Shown here in pieces: positions 7,959 to 16,875 of a DNA stretch of 43,458 nt. The DNA is taken from assembly GCA_946410085.1 (NCBI GenBank), contig CAMJZA010000026.1:1-43458 (forward strand), written 5' to 3'. A program made the translations under genes and the position numbers. Source of the stretch: an uncultured Treponema sp. (GTDB taxonomy: Bacteria > Spirochaetota > Spirochaetia > Treponematales > Treponemataceae). Under the pieces are notes generated by a model that did no database searches, was not told where the DNA came from, and saw only the letters and a list, made by a program, of their open reading frames with translations. Numbering within the stretch: the first letter of the stretch is position 1; the number at the start of each line of letters is the position of its first letter.

Positions 7959-8047
7959 AATCAACTCCTATCTGCCTTATACAAGGGGCAGATAGCCGCA
8001 GAGTTGACAGTTTTGCAGGAAAAAACCTGAAAAATCATGCCCCCAGG

Positions 8048-8195
8048 CTTGCGGAAACATTCTATAAGCCTTACGGAAACATTCTATAAGCCTTATGGAA
8101 TCATTCGACAAGGCCTACGGAAACATTCAACAAGGCCTACGGAAAGATTCGACAAGGCCTACGGAATCATTCGACAAGGCCTACGGAATCATTCC
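8048..8195. repeat. 22-bp tandem repeat, about 6.7 copies
   Basis: Six full units and a partial one follow each other without gaps (8048, 8070, 8092, 8114, 8136, 8158, 8180). The unit reads roughly CYTACGGAAWCATTCGACAA plus two G. Units differ at a few positions, and the first two end in TATAAGC, the others mostly in GACAAGG. The unit length is not a multiple of three, so it is not coding. It lies between two divergently transcribed genes, upstream of the pyrKD promoter. Confidence 0.9.
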
Positions 8196-8253
8196 AGCAT
8201 GTGCACGGCAGTCTTGCTGATTCCCGGTGCACCGGTACCCCTGCGGCTTCCAT

Positions 8254-8282
8254 TTGCCTAAAACGCATAAATCTGCTATAGT
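8254..8282 (+). promoter_or_regulatory. Sigma-70-type promoter of pyrK-pyrD
   Basis: TTGCCT (8254-8259) and TATAGT (8277-8282) with a 17-base spacer, about 27 bases before the ATG at 8310. A GGAG site precedes the start codon, so the mRNA would have a short normal leader. Confidence 0.6.
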
Positions 8283-8309
8283 TCAGCAACAACAGATTCT
8301 GGAGAACCT

Positions 8310-10145
8310 ATGGACTTAGCTGAAATTGACGCATCAGGGCACGGCCTGCAATACTATTGCAAATGCATCGTGCATAAATCCCAGCTGCTTGAAGGACAGA
8401 AAGATGTCTATCTGCTTGAAACCGACGCCATCCTGCCGAGAAAAGAACAGCTGGGGCCGCGTCCCGGGCAGTTTTACCTGCTCCGGCGGTCCGTCAGCGG
8501 AGTCGAATACGGACGGCCCATAAGCGTCTACCATAGTGAAGAACACATCGACGCCCAGACAGGTCTCAAGGTCGTCAAGCTCCAGTTCCTCATCCTTAAA
8601 AAGGGACGGGGCACGGAAGAGCTGGCTTCCCTGCTTCCCGGAGACGAAATGCAGATTATCGGCCCGCTCGGAAACGGCTTTGCCCTTCCCGATGACATGC
8701 CTGCGGGCACCGGCAGCACTGCCAGTGCGGGCAATCCGCAGATATGCATTGTCGGCGGCGGAATCGGCATTGCACCGGTAGCCTGTCTTGCAGAATCCCT
8801 CCCGGACAAGTCGTACGATTTCTTCGCCTGCTTCAAGAGCAAAAGCTATGCCCTGGAACACATAAGGGCCGCGAACCTTACCGTTACGACGGACGACGGC
8901 AGCGAAGGCATCCGCGGCATGCTCAATGCAGCGCTGACCGCCGAAGTTATCCGGGCAAAGGGCTACAAGGCGATTTTCGCCTGCGGCCCCCTTCCCATGC
9001 TCTCCTACCTGAAGGACCTGGCCCTTGAAACGGGCGTCCGCTGCTATGTGAGCATGGAAGCCCGCATGCTGTGCGGTGTCGGTGCCTGCCTCGGCTGTAC
9101 CATACCGACGAACGACGGAAACGCCCGCGTCTGCCGGGACGGTCCCGTCTTTGACGCAACGCGGATTATCTTTGAAAAACCAGTCCCAAAACGGAAACCG
9201 CTCCTGAAAGATACGATTCCCGACACCAGCGTCAAAATCGCCGGCGTCAAATTCGTTAATCCCGTCATAGCGGCATCGGGAACCTTCGGCTTCGGACAGA
9301 ACTACCGGGGCATCACGAACGTCAATGTCCTCGGGGGCATTGTCGGAAAAGGCGTAACGCTGGAAGCGCGTCTGGGAAATTCCGGCCAGCGCATCATCGA
9401 AGTCGCAGCAGGAAACATCAATTCAATCGGATTGCAGAACCCCGGCATCCGGGCATTCATTGAAGAAGAACTGCCTGCAATGCTCGCCTTAAAGCCGGTT
9501 GCCATCGCAAACCTCGCCGGAAGCGACCTGGAGTCCTACACGGAAGGTGCGGCGCTGCTGGACAAGACTGCCATCCCCATGATAGAACTGAACATCAGCT
9601 GCCCGAACGTGAAGGCCGGCGGACAGGCCTGGGGGCTTAACCCGGACAAAGCAAAGGAATGTGTTGCCGCCGTCAGGAAAGCAACCCGGAAGCCCCTCAT
9701 GGTAAAACTCTCCCCCAACGCACCGGACATCGTGGCAGTGGCGCTTGCCTGCGTTGAAGCGGGCGCGGACGCCCTGAGCCTGATCAATACGATAAGTGCG
9801 GTCAGCATTGACATAGAGCGGGCAAGACCCGTCTTTGACAACGTGCGGGCAGGCCTGTGCGGCCCCGCAATAAAACCCATCGCCCTGCGGATGGTATACG
9901 ACGTTGCAAGCGCAGTACGGAAGCTGTCCTCATTCAATCATATTCCGATTGTCGGTATGGGCGGCATTGCCAGCTGGCAGGATGCGGTGGAATTCATCAT
10001 GGCGGGAGCAAGCGCCGTACAGGTCGGCAGCGCAAAGTTCTCCAATCCCACGGTAATGGAAGAAATCATTACGGGAATCGCCACCTTCATGAAGAGCCAC
10101 GGCTACCGGACCATCGATGATATGGTCGGCGCCGCCATCGTATAG
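8310..10145 (+). CDS. Fused dihydroorotate dehydrogenase electron-transfer and catalytic subunits (PyrK-PyrD)
   Basis: Two subunits of class 1B dihydroorotate dehydrogenase are joined in 611 residues. Residues 1 to about 295 are PyrK: an FAD-binding barrel with GRPISVY (68-74), an NAD-binding IVGGGIGIAPVACL near 150, and a 2Fe-2S cluster site with Cys 255, 260, 263 and 275. From about 307 the TIM-barrel PyrD starts (VKIAGVKFVNPVIAASGTFG). The active-site loop NISCPNVKAGG places the catalytic Cys at 431, and VGMGGIASWQDA with the phosphate-binding VQVGSA follow. It oxidises dihydroorotate to orotate in pyrimidine synthesis, passing electrons to NAD. In most bacteria these are two genes (pyrK, pyrD); the fusion would fix a 1:1 ratio. 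Confidence 0.9.
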   Translation: MDLAEIDASGHGLQYYCKCIVHKSQLLEGQKDVYLLETDAILPRKEQLGPRPGQFYLLRRSVSGVEYGRPISVYHSEEHIDAQTGLKVVKLQFLILKKGRGTEELASLLPGDEMQIIGPLGNGFALPDDMPAGTGSTASAGNPQICIVGGGIGIAPVACLAESLPDKSYDFFACFKSKSYALEHIRAANLTVTTDDGSEGIRGMLNAALTAEVIRAKGYKAIFACGPLPMLSYLKDLALETGVRCYVSMEARMLCGVGACLGCTIPTNDGNARVCRDGPVFDATRIIFEKPVPKRKPLLKDTIPDTSVKIAGVKFVNPVIAASGTFGFGQNYRGITNVNVLGGIVGKGVTLEARLGNSGQRIIEVAAGNINSIGLQNPGIRAFIEEELPAMLALKPVAIANLAGSDLESYTEGAALLDKTAIPMIELNISCPNVKAGGQAWGLNPDKAKECVAAVRKATRKPLMVKLSPNAPDIVAVALACVEAGADALSLINTISAVSIDIERARPVFDNVRAGLCGPAIKPIALRMVYDVASAVRKLSSFNHIPIVGMGGIASWQDAVEFIMAGASAVQVGSAKFSNPTVMEEIITGIATFMKSHGYRTIDDMVGAAIV

Positions 10146-10202
10146 GAACGGCGGACTCTGACGAGAAAGACAGTCTCTGACGGGAACGGCGGTCCGTTAC
10201 GA
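10146..10202. repeat. Degenerate 19-bp tandem triplication after pyrKD stop
   Basis: Three 19-base units (10146-10164, 10165-10183, 10184-10202) begin directly after the pyrKD stop codon. Units one and three share GAACGGCGG; units one and two share TCTGACG. The array runs into the last codons of the convergent response regulator gene. Confidence 0.6.
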
Positions 10203-10943
10203 AAATACGAACGTCCGGTTCCCGAAGAAATCCCTGACGGCCTTCTTTATCTCTTCCGGCGCCATCGTCTTGAGGAGGTAGCCGTTGGGCTTCAGGTGCA
10301 TGACGCTCATGACGCTCTCCTTGTCGTTGCTCGCCGTCAGGAAGATGACGGGCAGATTCTGAAAGTGTGCGTCTTCCCTGATTTTCCGCAGCACCTCGGG
10401 TCCGTCCATCGTCGGCATCCGGTAGTCCAGCAGGACAAGATCAACGGGATGCATGTCCAGAAACTCAAGAGCCATTTCGCCGGAATTGACGAGGGAAACC
10501 TCAAACTCATCGCCGAGCCAGCCTTTCACGCTCCGCAGGAGAATCGGCTCGTCATCCACAACGAGAATCCGCTTCTTTTCCGACGCATTGCTTTCAAGCA
10601 GCTTCGTGAGTACCGGCATGTCGATGGTGTAGGAAGCAAAACGGGCACAGGGCAGCTGCTTCAGGAACTGCTCATTTTCAAGGGACAGGTTTCCCATGCT
10701 GCCGATAAGATAGAGGGACAGTCCTGACTTCTTCTGCTTATCCGCAACATCTTTTATAATGCGGAAATCCATTTTTTCTTCCAGACAGACAATCAGCTGA
10801 AACGGACTGTCCGGCAATCCCTGCAGCGTCTCAGGCTCAGGCCGTATTACCGTCGGCTCGCATCCTGCTGCCCGCAGTTCCTGCAGGAAATTTTTAACGA
10901 CCATGCGGGATTCTTCCCCCATGACATACACTTCCTTTTTCAT
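10197..10943 (-). CDS. Response regulator with receiver domain only (plus N-terminal pseudo-receiver-like domain)
   Basis: A 248-residue protein. Residues 124-245 are a standard receiver: acidic pair D130/D131, phosphoacceptor D173 in LVLLDYRMPTMDG, Thr in VIFLTAS and Lys in YLLKT. Residues 1-118 have alternating strands and helices of similar length (KKEVYVMGEES, FQLIVCLEEK, LSLYLIGS) but no acidic pocket, so they may be a degenerate receiver. There is no DNA-binding or enzymatic output domain; it probably passes phosphate or binds a partner. It follows the hybrid kinase by 59 bases on the same strand and is the likely last gene of the dapB-cyclase-kinase-regulator run. Confidence 0.85.
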   Translation of the reverse strand: MKKEVYVMGEESRMVVKNFLQELRAAGCEPTVIRPEPETLQGLPDSPFQLIVCLEEKMDFRIIKDVADKQKKSGLSLYLIGSMGNLSLENEQFLKQLPCARFASYTIDMPVLTKLLESNASEKKRILVVDDEPILLRSVKGWLGDEFEVSLVNSGEMALEFLDMHPVDLVLLDYRMPTMDGPEVLRKIREDAHFQNLPVIFLTASNDKESVMSVMHLKPNGYLLKTMAPEEIKKAVRDFFGNRTFVFS

Positions 10944-10990
10944 ATCGAAAACTCCTTTGTCAAACCAATATCACAGCAGCCGGTGCCTGT

Positions 10991-11013
10991 TTCAAAAGTC
11001 CGTCACTTTTGAA
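10991..11013. other. Perfect 9-bp hairpin across kinase stop codon
   Basis: TTCAAAAGT (10991-10999) and ACTTTTGAA (11005-11013) form a perfect stem with a 5-base loop. It covers the last codons and stop of the hybrid kinase gene and lies before the response regulator. There is no T-run, so it is not a classic terminator; mRNA stabilisation or coupling is possible. Confidence 0.5.
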
Positions 11014-14000
11014 CCTGCTCTGCCAGCAGCTCCCTGAGACCCTTGAAGTCCACATTATCGACGCAGGTCCGTATCCGGGCCATCGTTTCCTCAAAGTCAG
11101 CGGGGAGCGCCGCTCCGTTCAGCTCCGCCATGACGGCATCAAGGCCGTCTATGTCAAAGTCTCCGGCACAGGCAGACAGCCTCCCGAGAAGCTCCGCAAG
11201 CTTTTCCTGCGAAACGGGATGCTTGGAGGCCTCATCCTTTCCGTCCGCAGCTCCCTTCCCGAGGACCGGGGCAAGCAGGTCTTTCATCTTGCGGAAGCCC
11301 GCGATGAAGGGGCCGTGCATGGAACGGATTTGTTCTATAGAATCATTAGAAGCATTGGAATCAGCAGAATCGGAAGCAACGCTGTCCGCCAGAGCCTCCA
11401 GCTTTGCGGCATCCCCGGAAAGGGCCGCCGCACCGATGAGCCGGGACGTACTTTTCACGGCATGAACTTTGATGCCGTAGCCCTTCCAGTCTCCGGCTTC
11501 ATACAGTGCTTCAAGCTCTCCTGCCCGGCTGTCTATCGAGGACTCATAACTGCGCAGCGTCGACGCAAGGACTTCCTCCGTTCCGCAGTTTGCAAGGGCA
11601 GCATCGGCATCAATGCCTTCCACGCCGCGGAGTCGGGAGAGGATTGTTTCTTCGGCCTTTAGCCCGGCCTCTGGTCCGGCATTCTGCCCGACCTCTGGCC
11701 CGGCATTCTGCCCGTCCGTGCCTGCCCCCTGAGCGTCCGCGTCCGGCGGCGCCTCCAGATAGTCTTCCGGCAGGAAATGCCGTATCATCTCCTCCAGTTT
11801 GGCGGGATTGACGGGCTTTGACAGGTAGTCGTCGAAGCCTTCGTCCAGATACATCTTCCTGACCCCGCTCAGGGCGTTCGCCGTGAGGGCAACGCAGGGC
11901 TTGCCCGCCGACAGGTTGTCCTGCATGGCCTGCATTGCATGCAGGGTCTCTATGCCGTCCATCTCCGGCATCCGGTGGTCCAGAAACAGAATGTCGTAAG
12001 TATTCCGTGCAACCAGGCCCAGGGCTTCCTTACCGCCCGTCGCTGTATCAATCTGCATGCCGGTTTTCTTGAGCAGGCCCCGGATGACCTCAAGGTTCAT
12101 CTCGGTATCATCGACAAAGAGGAGCCGTGCCCGCGGTGCGTACAGCTTCTCCTTATAGGCCTCGATGTGTTCGACGCTCTTCCGGTAGGCTTCTTCGATG
12201 TCCCCGGACGGGGTCCAGTCCACAACCGCCTGCTCCACGGCAAAGGAGAAACAGCTGCCCTTGCCGTATTCGCTCTGGACCTGCAGGGACGAGCCCATCA
12301 TGGCAAGCAGCTTGGTAACGATGCTCATTCCCAGGCCGGTGCCTTCTATCGTCTTGTTCTTGCCTTCCTCGATTCTCTCGAAAGGAGAGAAGAGCTTGTC
12401 CATGTCCTCTTGCTTTATGCCGCTTCCGGTATCCTTCACGCTGACCTGGAGCAGGATATGCTCCTCATCTTTTTTCTCAAAAGCGACGCGGAAGGTAACC
12501 GAACCTTCCTTCGTGTACTTGACCGCGTTCGTGAGGATGTTGAGGGCACACTGCTTTATCCGCACGCTGTCCCCGTAGACGGTCTTCGGAAGACCGGGGT
12601 CGCAGTCCAGCACGAACGCAAGGCCTTTGCCTTTCGCCCGCCCCTGTATCATGTTCACCAGGTCGACGACCAGCGAAGCGATGTCGTAGTTGTCCGGCAG
12701 CAGTTCCATCTTGCCGGCTTCTATCTTGGAAAAGTCGAGTATGTCGTTCACGATGGAAAGCAGGCTCGTCCCCGCCATCTTGATGTTGGAGGCATAGCCC
12801 TGAATCGTCCTGTCGGTGCACTCCCGCAGAATCATCTCGTCCATGCCGAGCACGGCGTTTATGGGGGTGCGGATCTCATGGCTCATGTTGGCAAGGAAGG
12901 CGCTCTTCGCCTGCGATGCAGCAAGGCTCCGCTCCGCCTCGTTCCGCAGTTCCTCGCGTTCCCGCCGCTCCTCGTCTATGTTTTCCACCGCCCACAGGAC
13001 GTGGTGCAGGCTGCCGTCCGGATTCCGGTCAACAAGGATGAAGCGGGCACGGCACCAGTAGTCAAGGATGCTGTAGAACTCGTGGGCAATGGTTATCCTG
13101 TCCTTCATGCGCTCGTCCAGCGTCGTAAAATCAATGAACTCCATGAAGTCTTTCCGGTCAAAGCCCTCCCGGTCTTTCATCCGCTGTTCCATGACGCTGC
13201 GGATGGTTGCCCGGGCATGGTCGAACGACGTCCCTGCCATTTTCGCAATATCCTTGCGGCTGTGGACTTCCTTGAAGGTGTCTGCGTTCAGGTCCACCTC
13301 GTGCAGGGACACGTACACGCTGGCAAGGAACTCGCTCTTGTTCTGGCTTTCGGCAAGGGCAGCCTCTTTTGCCTGACGCTCGCGCAGGGTCTGTTCCCGA
13401 ATCCAGTCGATGTACTCCGTCATCTGTCCCTTCATCTTGCGGATGTTGTCGGCAAGCAGTCCCAGCTCGCTGCCGGACTTGTAGGGAATGTCCCGGTTCA
13501 GCTCACCGCGCGCAAGCCGGTGGGAGGCGAGCGTCATCAGGCGGATGGGCCCCAGGATCGTCCCGTCCAGAAAGAACAGGAAGAGGACGAGCAGTACGGC
13601 AGAAACCGCAAACGCATATATCAGGTCAATCAGGAAACCCTTTCTGGATGCCGCTCCGGCAGCGACAGGCCCCGCTATGACGAGCGTCATGCCGTTGCCG
13701 AGCTTCCGCATGACTCCCTGATGCGGCATCCCGCGCCACTGGAAGTCGCGGAGCTCCCCGTCCGTCTTGCTGCTCATGACCGCTGCCATGGCACGTGCAT
13801 CGGCAGAAGCCTCGACCGACCTGACCATGCTGCTGGAACTGCTGTAGTAGACAAGGGTTCCCCCCTGCCCCAGAAGCACCCCGAGCATCCTGTCTTCCGG
13901 CAGGGAGTCCACAATTTCCTTGAGCGCCGCAAGGTTTATGTCCATGCCCACAATGCCGAGCAGGTCATTTCCCCGGTACAGCGGCACGATATAGGAAATC

Positions 14001-14563
14001 ATGTGGATGTTTATGTTCTTGTTTTCGTAGGGCGCCGTCCAGACCGGCTTTCCCGTCCACACAGGGGTATAGTACCAGCCGACGTGTTCCATGTCAGTCG
14101 GAGAGAACTGGAGGATGTCCGTCGGCTTCACACTGACGAACCTGCCCCTGCCGTTCCCCTCAAGAAAAATTCCCCGCTCCCCGCCGAAGCGCTCGACCTC
14201 CATGCGGAAATAGGAGGAGACAACGCCGTCTGAAAGCGACGCAAGCAAGGTCATTACCCCGGACAGGGAGTCCATGTATTCTTTCTCATAGGCAGGACTT
14301 TCCAGAATCCGCTCTTCATCGATCGTCCTGAGGATGTAGTCTTCTGCGGCATGGACGGAATTCTCGATGGACTTGAAGCATGCGTCCAGTTCAAGGGCTT
14401 TCCGATCCGCAGTCATGTTGACGGACTGGATGAATTTGCCGACGCCTAAAAGCTGAGCCCTGCGCATGGGGGCAAGGGCTGTGAGGCAGAATACGAGCAG
14501 GACAAGGACGGTACTGCCGGAGAACACCAGAAGCTTTATGGACTGCGAACGCTTGACTTTCAT
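11003..14563 (-). CDS. Hybrid sensor histidine kinase (Cache-HAMP-PAS-like-HisKA-HATPase-REC-HPt)
   Basis: A 1186-residue membrane phosphorelay protein. Order: a membrane helix near the N-terminus, an extracytoplasmic Cache-like sensor of about 300 residues (VGMDINLAAL is a typical Cache segment), a second helix, HAMP, a PAS-like region, the HisKA box NMSHEIRTPINAV with the phospho-His, ATPase boxes NILTNAVKYT, DTGSGI and GTGLGMSI, a receiver with FLDHRMPEMDG, a low-complexity linker, and an HPt domain with HAVKSTSRLIGA. The start at 14563 is chosen because its ATG overlaps the stop of the diguanylate cyclase gene by four bases (ATGA). Coupling to the cyclase upstream and the receiver protein downstream suggests one signalling module. 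The ligand is unknown. Confidence 0.88.
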   Translation of the reverse strand: MKVKRSQSIKLLVFSGSTVLVLLVFCLTALAPMRRAQLLGVGKFIQSVNMTADRKALELDACFKSIENSVHAAEDYILRTIDEERILESPAYEKEYMDSLSGVMTLLASLSDGVVSSYFRMEVERFGGERGIFLEGNGRGRFVSVKPTDILQFSPTDMEHVGWYYTPVWTGKPVWTAPYENKNINIHMISYIVPLYRGNDLLGIVGMDINLAALKEIVDSLPEDRMLGVLLGQGGTLVYYSSSSSMVRSVEASADARAMAAVMSSKTDGELRDFQWRGMPHQGVMRKLGNGMTLVIAGPVAAGAASRKGFLIDLIYAFAVSAVLLVLFLFFLDGTILGPIRLMTLASHRLARGELNRDIPYKSGSELGLLADNIRKMKGQMTEYIDWIREQTLRERQAKEAALAESQNKSEFLASVYVSLHEVDLNADTFKEVHSRKDIAKMAGTSFDHARATIRSVMEQRMKDREGFDRKDFMEFIDFTTLDERMKDRITIAHEFYSILDYWCRARFILVDRNPDGSLHHVLWAVENIDEERREREELRNEAERSLAASQAKSAFLANMSHEIRTPINAVLGMDEMILRECTDRTIQGYASNIKMAGTSLLSIVNDILDFSKIEAGKMELLPDNYDIASLVVDLVNMIQGRAKGKGLAFVLDCDPGLPKTVYGDSVRIKQCALNILTNAVKYTKEGSVTFRVAFEKKDEEHILLQVSVKDTGSGIKQEDMDKLFSPFERIEEGKNKTIEGTGLGMSIVTKLLAMMGSSLQVQSEYGKGSCFSFAVEQAVVDWTPSGDIEEAYRKSVEHIEAYKEKLYAPRARLLFVDDTEMNLEVIRGLLKKTGMQIDTATGGKEALGLVARNTYDILFLDHRMPEMDGIETLHAMQAMQDNLSAGKPCVALTANALSGVRKMYLDEGFDDYLSKPVNPAKLEEMIRHFLPEDYLEAPPDADAQGAGTDGQNAGPEVGQNAGPEAGLKAEETILSRLRGVEGIDADAALANCGTEEVLASTLRSYESSIDSRAGELEALYEAGDWKGYGIKVHAVKSTSRLIGAAALSGDAAKLEALADSVASDSADSNASNDSIEQIRSMHGPFIAGFRKMKDLLAPVLGKGAADGKDEASKHPVSQEKLAELLGRLSACAGDFDIDGLDAVMAELNGAALPADFEETMARIRTCVDNVDFKGLRELLAEQVQK
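11668..11715. repeat. 24-bp in-frame tandem duplication in kinase linker
   Basis: Two copies of a 24-base unit (11668-11691 and 11692-11715), beginning CCTCTGG(T/C)CCGGCATTC, with few mismatches. On the coding strand they give two in-frame copies of an octapeptide related to QNAGPEVG in the linker between receiver and HPt domains. Confidence 0.7.
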
Positions 14564-15936
14564 GCTTTGCGGCTGACCCCGTTGCCACCGGCTTCCTTGA
14601 CGATGTAGCACTGCTGGACGGCCCGGTGATAGTTCCGCTTGATGCTCTCAAAGAGGTCAACCTCGACGATGCCGACAGATATCGTGACCCCGGTCGCCTC
14701 AAAGACGCTGTCGCACAGGGTGTTGAACTTCGCTTCCGCCTCTTCCGCCTCCATCTCAAGGAAAAACACGAACTCGTCCCCGCTCCAGCGGAAGATAAGC
14801 CCGCTATCCCCGAACAGGTCCCTGGATATCTGAACAATCTTCAGCAGGATGGCATCCCCGTTCATCGTCTCATTGACTATCTTGAACTTGTCTACGTCGA
14901 ACATGGCAAGGGACTTGTAGCGGGTCGTATTGAACACGCCCAGTTCGCCGTATGCGTCATTCAGGTAATTGCGGTTGGGAAGCCCGGTCAGCGGGTCTTC
15001 CGGCATGTGCGTCTTAACCAGTGCATGACTGCTGTGTCCCGTCGGGGACAGCAGGATCACGATAAGCAGGGCAAGCAGGATAAGATAGACGGTCACGGCA
15101 CGCGGAACGGAAAGGCCGTCGCCGCCGGAAACGCTGTCTGCCCCCTGTACGACGAGGTACCACTCCAGCTTGTCCATGTAGCGGGTCATGCGGAAGCCTC
15201 CGAAGCCCCGCTTTGCATAGGTAAAGGAGTCCGGCCCCGCAGCGTCCGCAATGGCATCGGAGATGTAGGCGTTCTCTATGTTGGACGGGTCAACGTCCGC
15301 CTGCACGAGGCCGCTGTCGTCCACGAGGTTTACCTTGAGCCCCCACTCGCTTTCCGTCCGGTCAAGGAACTCCTGCAGCTCATCCATGAAGAGGCCCAGT
15401 CCGCATACACCCATCAGGCTGCCGTCGGAATCGGTAATGCGGGCATTGACGAACACCGTCCAGCAGTAGTCATTGACCTGATCGCGGTCCGTGTCCAGGT
15501 CAACGGATTTGCCCGAGTCCAGAAAAAGCTGATACCAGATATCGTAGGGATCCTGCTCCGGGTTCACGATCTTGGCAATGCCGCCCGGCGTGTAGTAGCA
15601 GCGGGTGTGCTCCGAGATGACGAACGCCGAGGTATAGCCGAACTGTTTCCGGATTGCGGACAGGTATTCCGTCATGGACGCTTCAAACTGCGCCTGACCG
15701 ATGCTGTCCTCGCGGCGCAGGGCATCCTTGAGGAACTCGTCGGCAGCCATGGTCCGGGCTATGGTTATGGGAGTTCCCAGACTCTTGTCCAGTTCATCAT
15801 ACAGGTGATTTGCAATAAGCTTGTTCCGTTCAATCATGCGTTCCCTGCTACGTTCATGCAGGGAAGGAGGCGTATACATCGTAAAGGCAGCGGCAGCACC
15901 CGCAACAAGTGCCGCCATGAGCAGCTTGCGTCTCAT
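14560..15936 (-). CDS. Membrane diguanylate cyclase (GGDEF) with extracytoplasmic sensor
   Basis: A 458-residue protein. An N-terminal helix (LLMAALVAGAAAAFTMY), an extracytoplasmic Cache-like sensor of about 250 residues with GVCGLGLFMDELQEFL, a second membrane helix (AVTVYLILLALLIVILL) near residue 285, then a GGDEF domain from about 315: DPLTGLPNRNYL, FDVDKFKIVNE, and the active-site loop RWSGDEFVFFL, an SGDEF variant that is usually active. No RxxD inhibitory site is clear. It would make cyclic di-GMP. Preceded by GAGGAG and 61 bases after dapB; its stop overlaps the start of the hybrid kinase. Confidence 0.88.
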   Translation of the reverse strand: MRRKLLMAALVAGAAAAFTMYTPPSLHERSRERMIERNKLIANHLYDELDKSLGTPITIARTMAADEFLKDALRREDSIGQAQFEASMTEYLSAIRKQFGYTSAFVISEHTRCYYTPGGIAKIVNPEQDPYDIWYQLFLDSGKSVDLDTDRDQVNDYCWTVFVNARITDSDGSLMGVCGLGLFMDELQEFLDRTESEWGLKVNLVDDSGLVQADVDPSNIENAYISDAIADAAGPDSFTYAKRGFGGFRMTRYMDKLEWYLVVQGADSVSGGDGLSVPRAVTVYLILLALLIVILLSPTGHSSHALVKTHMPEDPLTGLPNRNYLNDAYGELGVFNTTRYKSLAMFDVDKFKIVNETMNGDAILLKIVQISRDLFGDSGLIFRWSGDEFVFFLEMEAEEAEAKFNTLCDSVFEATGVTISVGIVEVDLFESIKRNYHRAVQQCYIVKEAGGNGVSRKA

Positions 15937-15997
15937 AAAAACTTCTCCTCTCTCTGGGGGCGTATCCGCAGCCGCAGGAAGCAGCCTGAAAACGCCC

Positions 15998-16792
15998 TTA
16001 GCCGAACAGGCCCGGGAACACGTCAGCCATGCCGTAGAGTCTGCCGGGCTTCAGGGAGCCGTCGGCAAGCATGGCGGCAAGCCGTTCCAGCGCATGGACG
16101 GCACCGTTTGCAAAGCCCTGACGGCTGCGGGCGGTATGGGTCAGTTCTATCGTATCGGCGGTCGAGTCAAAGAAGACCGTGTGCGTTCCCGGCACCGTAC
16201 CGCAGCGGGTCGAAGAAACGTGCAGCTGATTGGCGGCGGGCCGCTCATGAAAGGCGTCCGTAACCAGCTCGGTCTTGCGCGTGTCCCCCGCCATGACGCG
16301 GCGGGCTATTTCCAGTGCGGTTCCCGAGGGGGAGTCCGCCTTCTGGTTGTGGTGCATCTCCCAGACCGCAACGTCGTACTCGGAAAAATTGCTGACGAGG
16401 CTTGCCGCCTCCTGCACTATCTTATAGAAGAGATTGACCCCGATGGAAAAGTTCGCGCTCCGCATGAGCGTCCCGCCGCACGAAGCGGCAAGGGCGGCAA
16501 CGTCCGCTTCCCGGTCCGTCCAGCCGGTCGTCCCCACGACGAGGGGCAGTCTGGTCGGGAGAAGGGCCTGAATGTTACCCATGACCGCCGTCGGGTGGGA
16601 AAACTCAATGACGCCTTCCGCCCCGCTCGCCCCTACCGCATCGGCAACGGCTGCCCCGTCTCCGGCGGCAACCTTCACCTTTGCATCAGGAGCAATGACG
16701 TCGACCGTCGTAACGACTTCATGCCCGCATGCACGGGCAGCCTGCTCGAGCATGTGCCCCATCTTTCCATATCCAACCAGCGCAATTTTCAT
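15998..16792 (-). CDS. dapB: 4-hydroxy-tetrahydrodipicolinate reductase
   Basis: A 264-residue enzyme of lysine and diaminopimelate synthesis that reduces the dipicolinate precursor with NAD(P)H. The nucleotide-binding VGYGKMGHM is near residue 6, VGTTGW follows near the middle, and EMHHNQKADSPSGTA gives the catalytic His pair and Lys plus the substrate-binding SGTA. The start at 16792 has GGGAGG upstream; the open frame extends 29 codons further but that part looks non-coding and overlaps a terminator. No other dap gene is in the window. The next gene on the strand is the diguanylate cyclase, 61 bases on. Confidence 0.93.
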   Translation of the reverse strand: MKIALVGYGKMGHMLEQAARACGHEVVTTVDVIAPDAKVKVAAGDGAAVADAVGASGAEGVIEFSHPTAVMGNIQALLPTRLPLVVGTTGWTDREADVAALAASCGGTLMRSANFSIGVNLFYKIVQEAASLVSNFSEYDVAVWEMHHNQKADSPSGTALEIARRVMAGDTRKTELVTDAFHERPAANQLHVSSTRCGTVPGTHTVFFDSTADTIELTHTARSRQGFANGAVHALERLAAMLADGSLKPGRLYGMADVFPGLFG

Positions 16793-16845
16793 ACTAAAAC
16801 CTCCCGGACCGCGCACCAATTTCACCCTTCGCAATGCTGAAAAAA

Positions 16846-16867
16846 GGGCGACCTCAGGAGGCCGCCC
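16846..16867 (-). terminator. Terminator of the 584-residue protein gene
   Basis: On the minus strand a stem (16858-16867 pairing with 16846-16855, one G-T pair) is followed by a run of T (16840-16845 as A on plus). It stands after the stop at 16876 and before dapB, so the two genes are probably transcribed separately. Confidence 0.65.
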
Positions 16868-16875
16868 CGAAAAAA

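Noticed and set aside
8037..8261. Open frame across the 22-bp repeats
   Set aside because: The repeat unit is not a multiple of three, and the frame has no ribosome site.
11939..14233. Open frame of 764 codons on plus opposite the hybrid kinase
   Set aside because: The minus strand has complete HisKA, ATPase, receiver and HPt motifs; the plus frame is a shadow rich in His, Arg, Val and Leu without domains.
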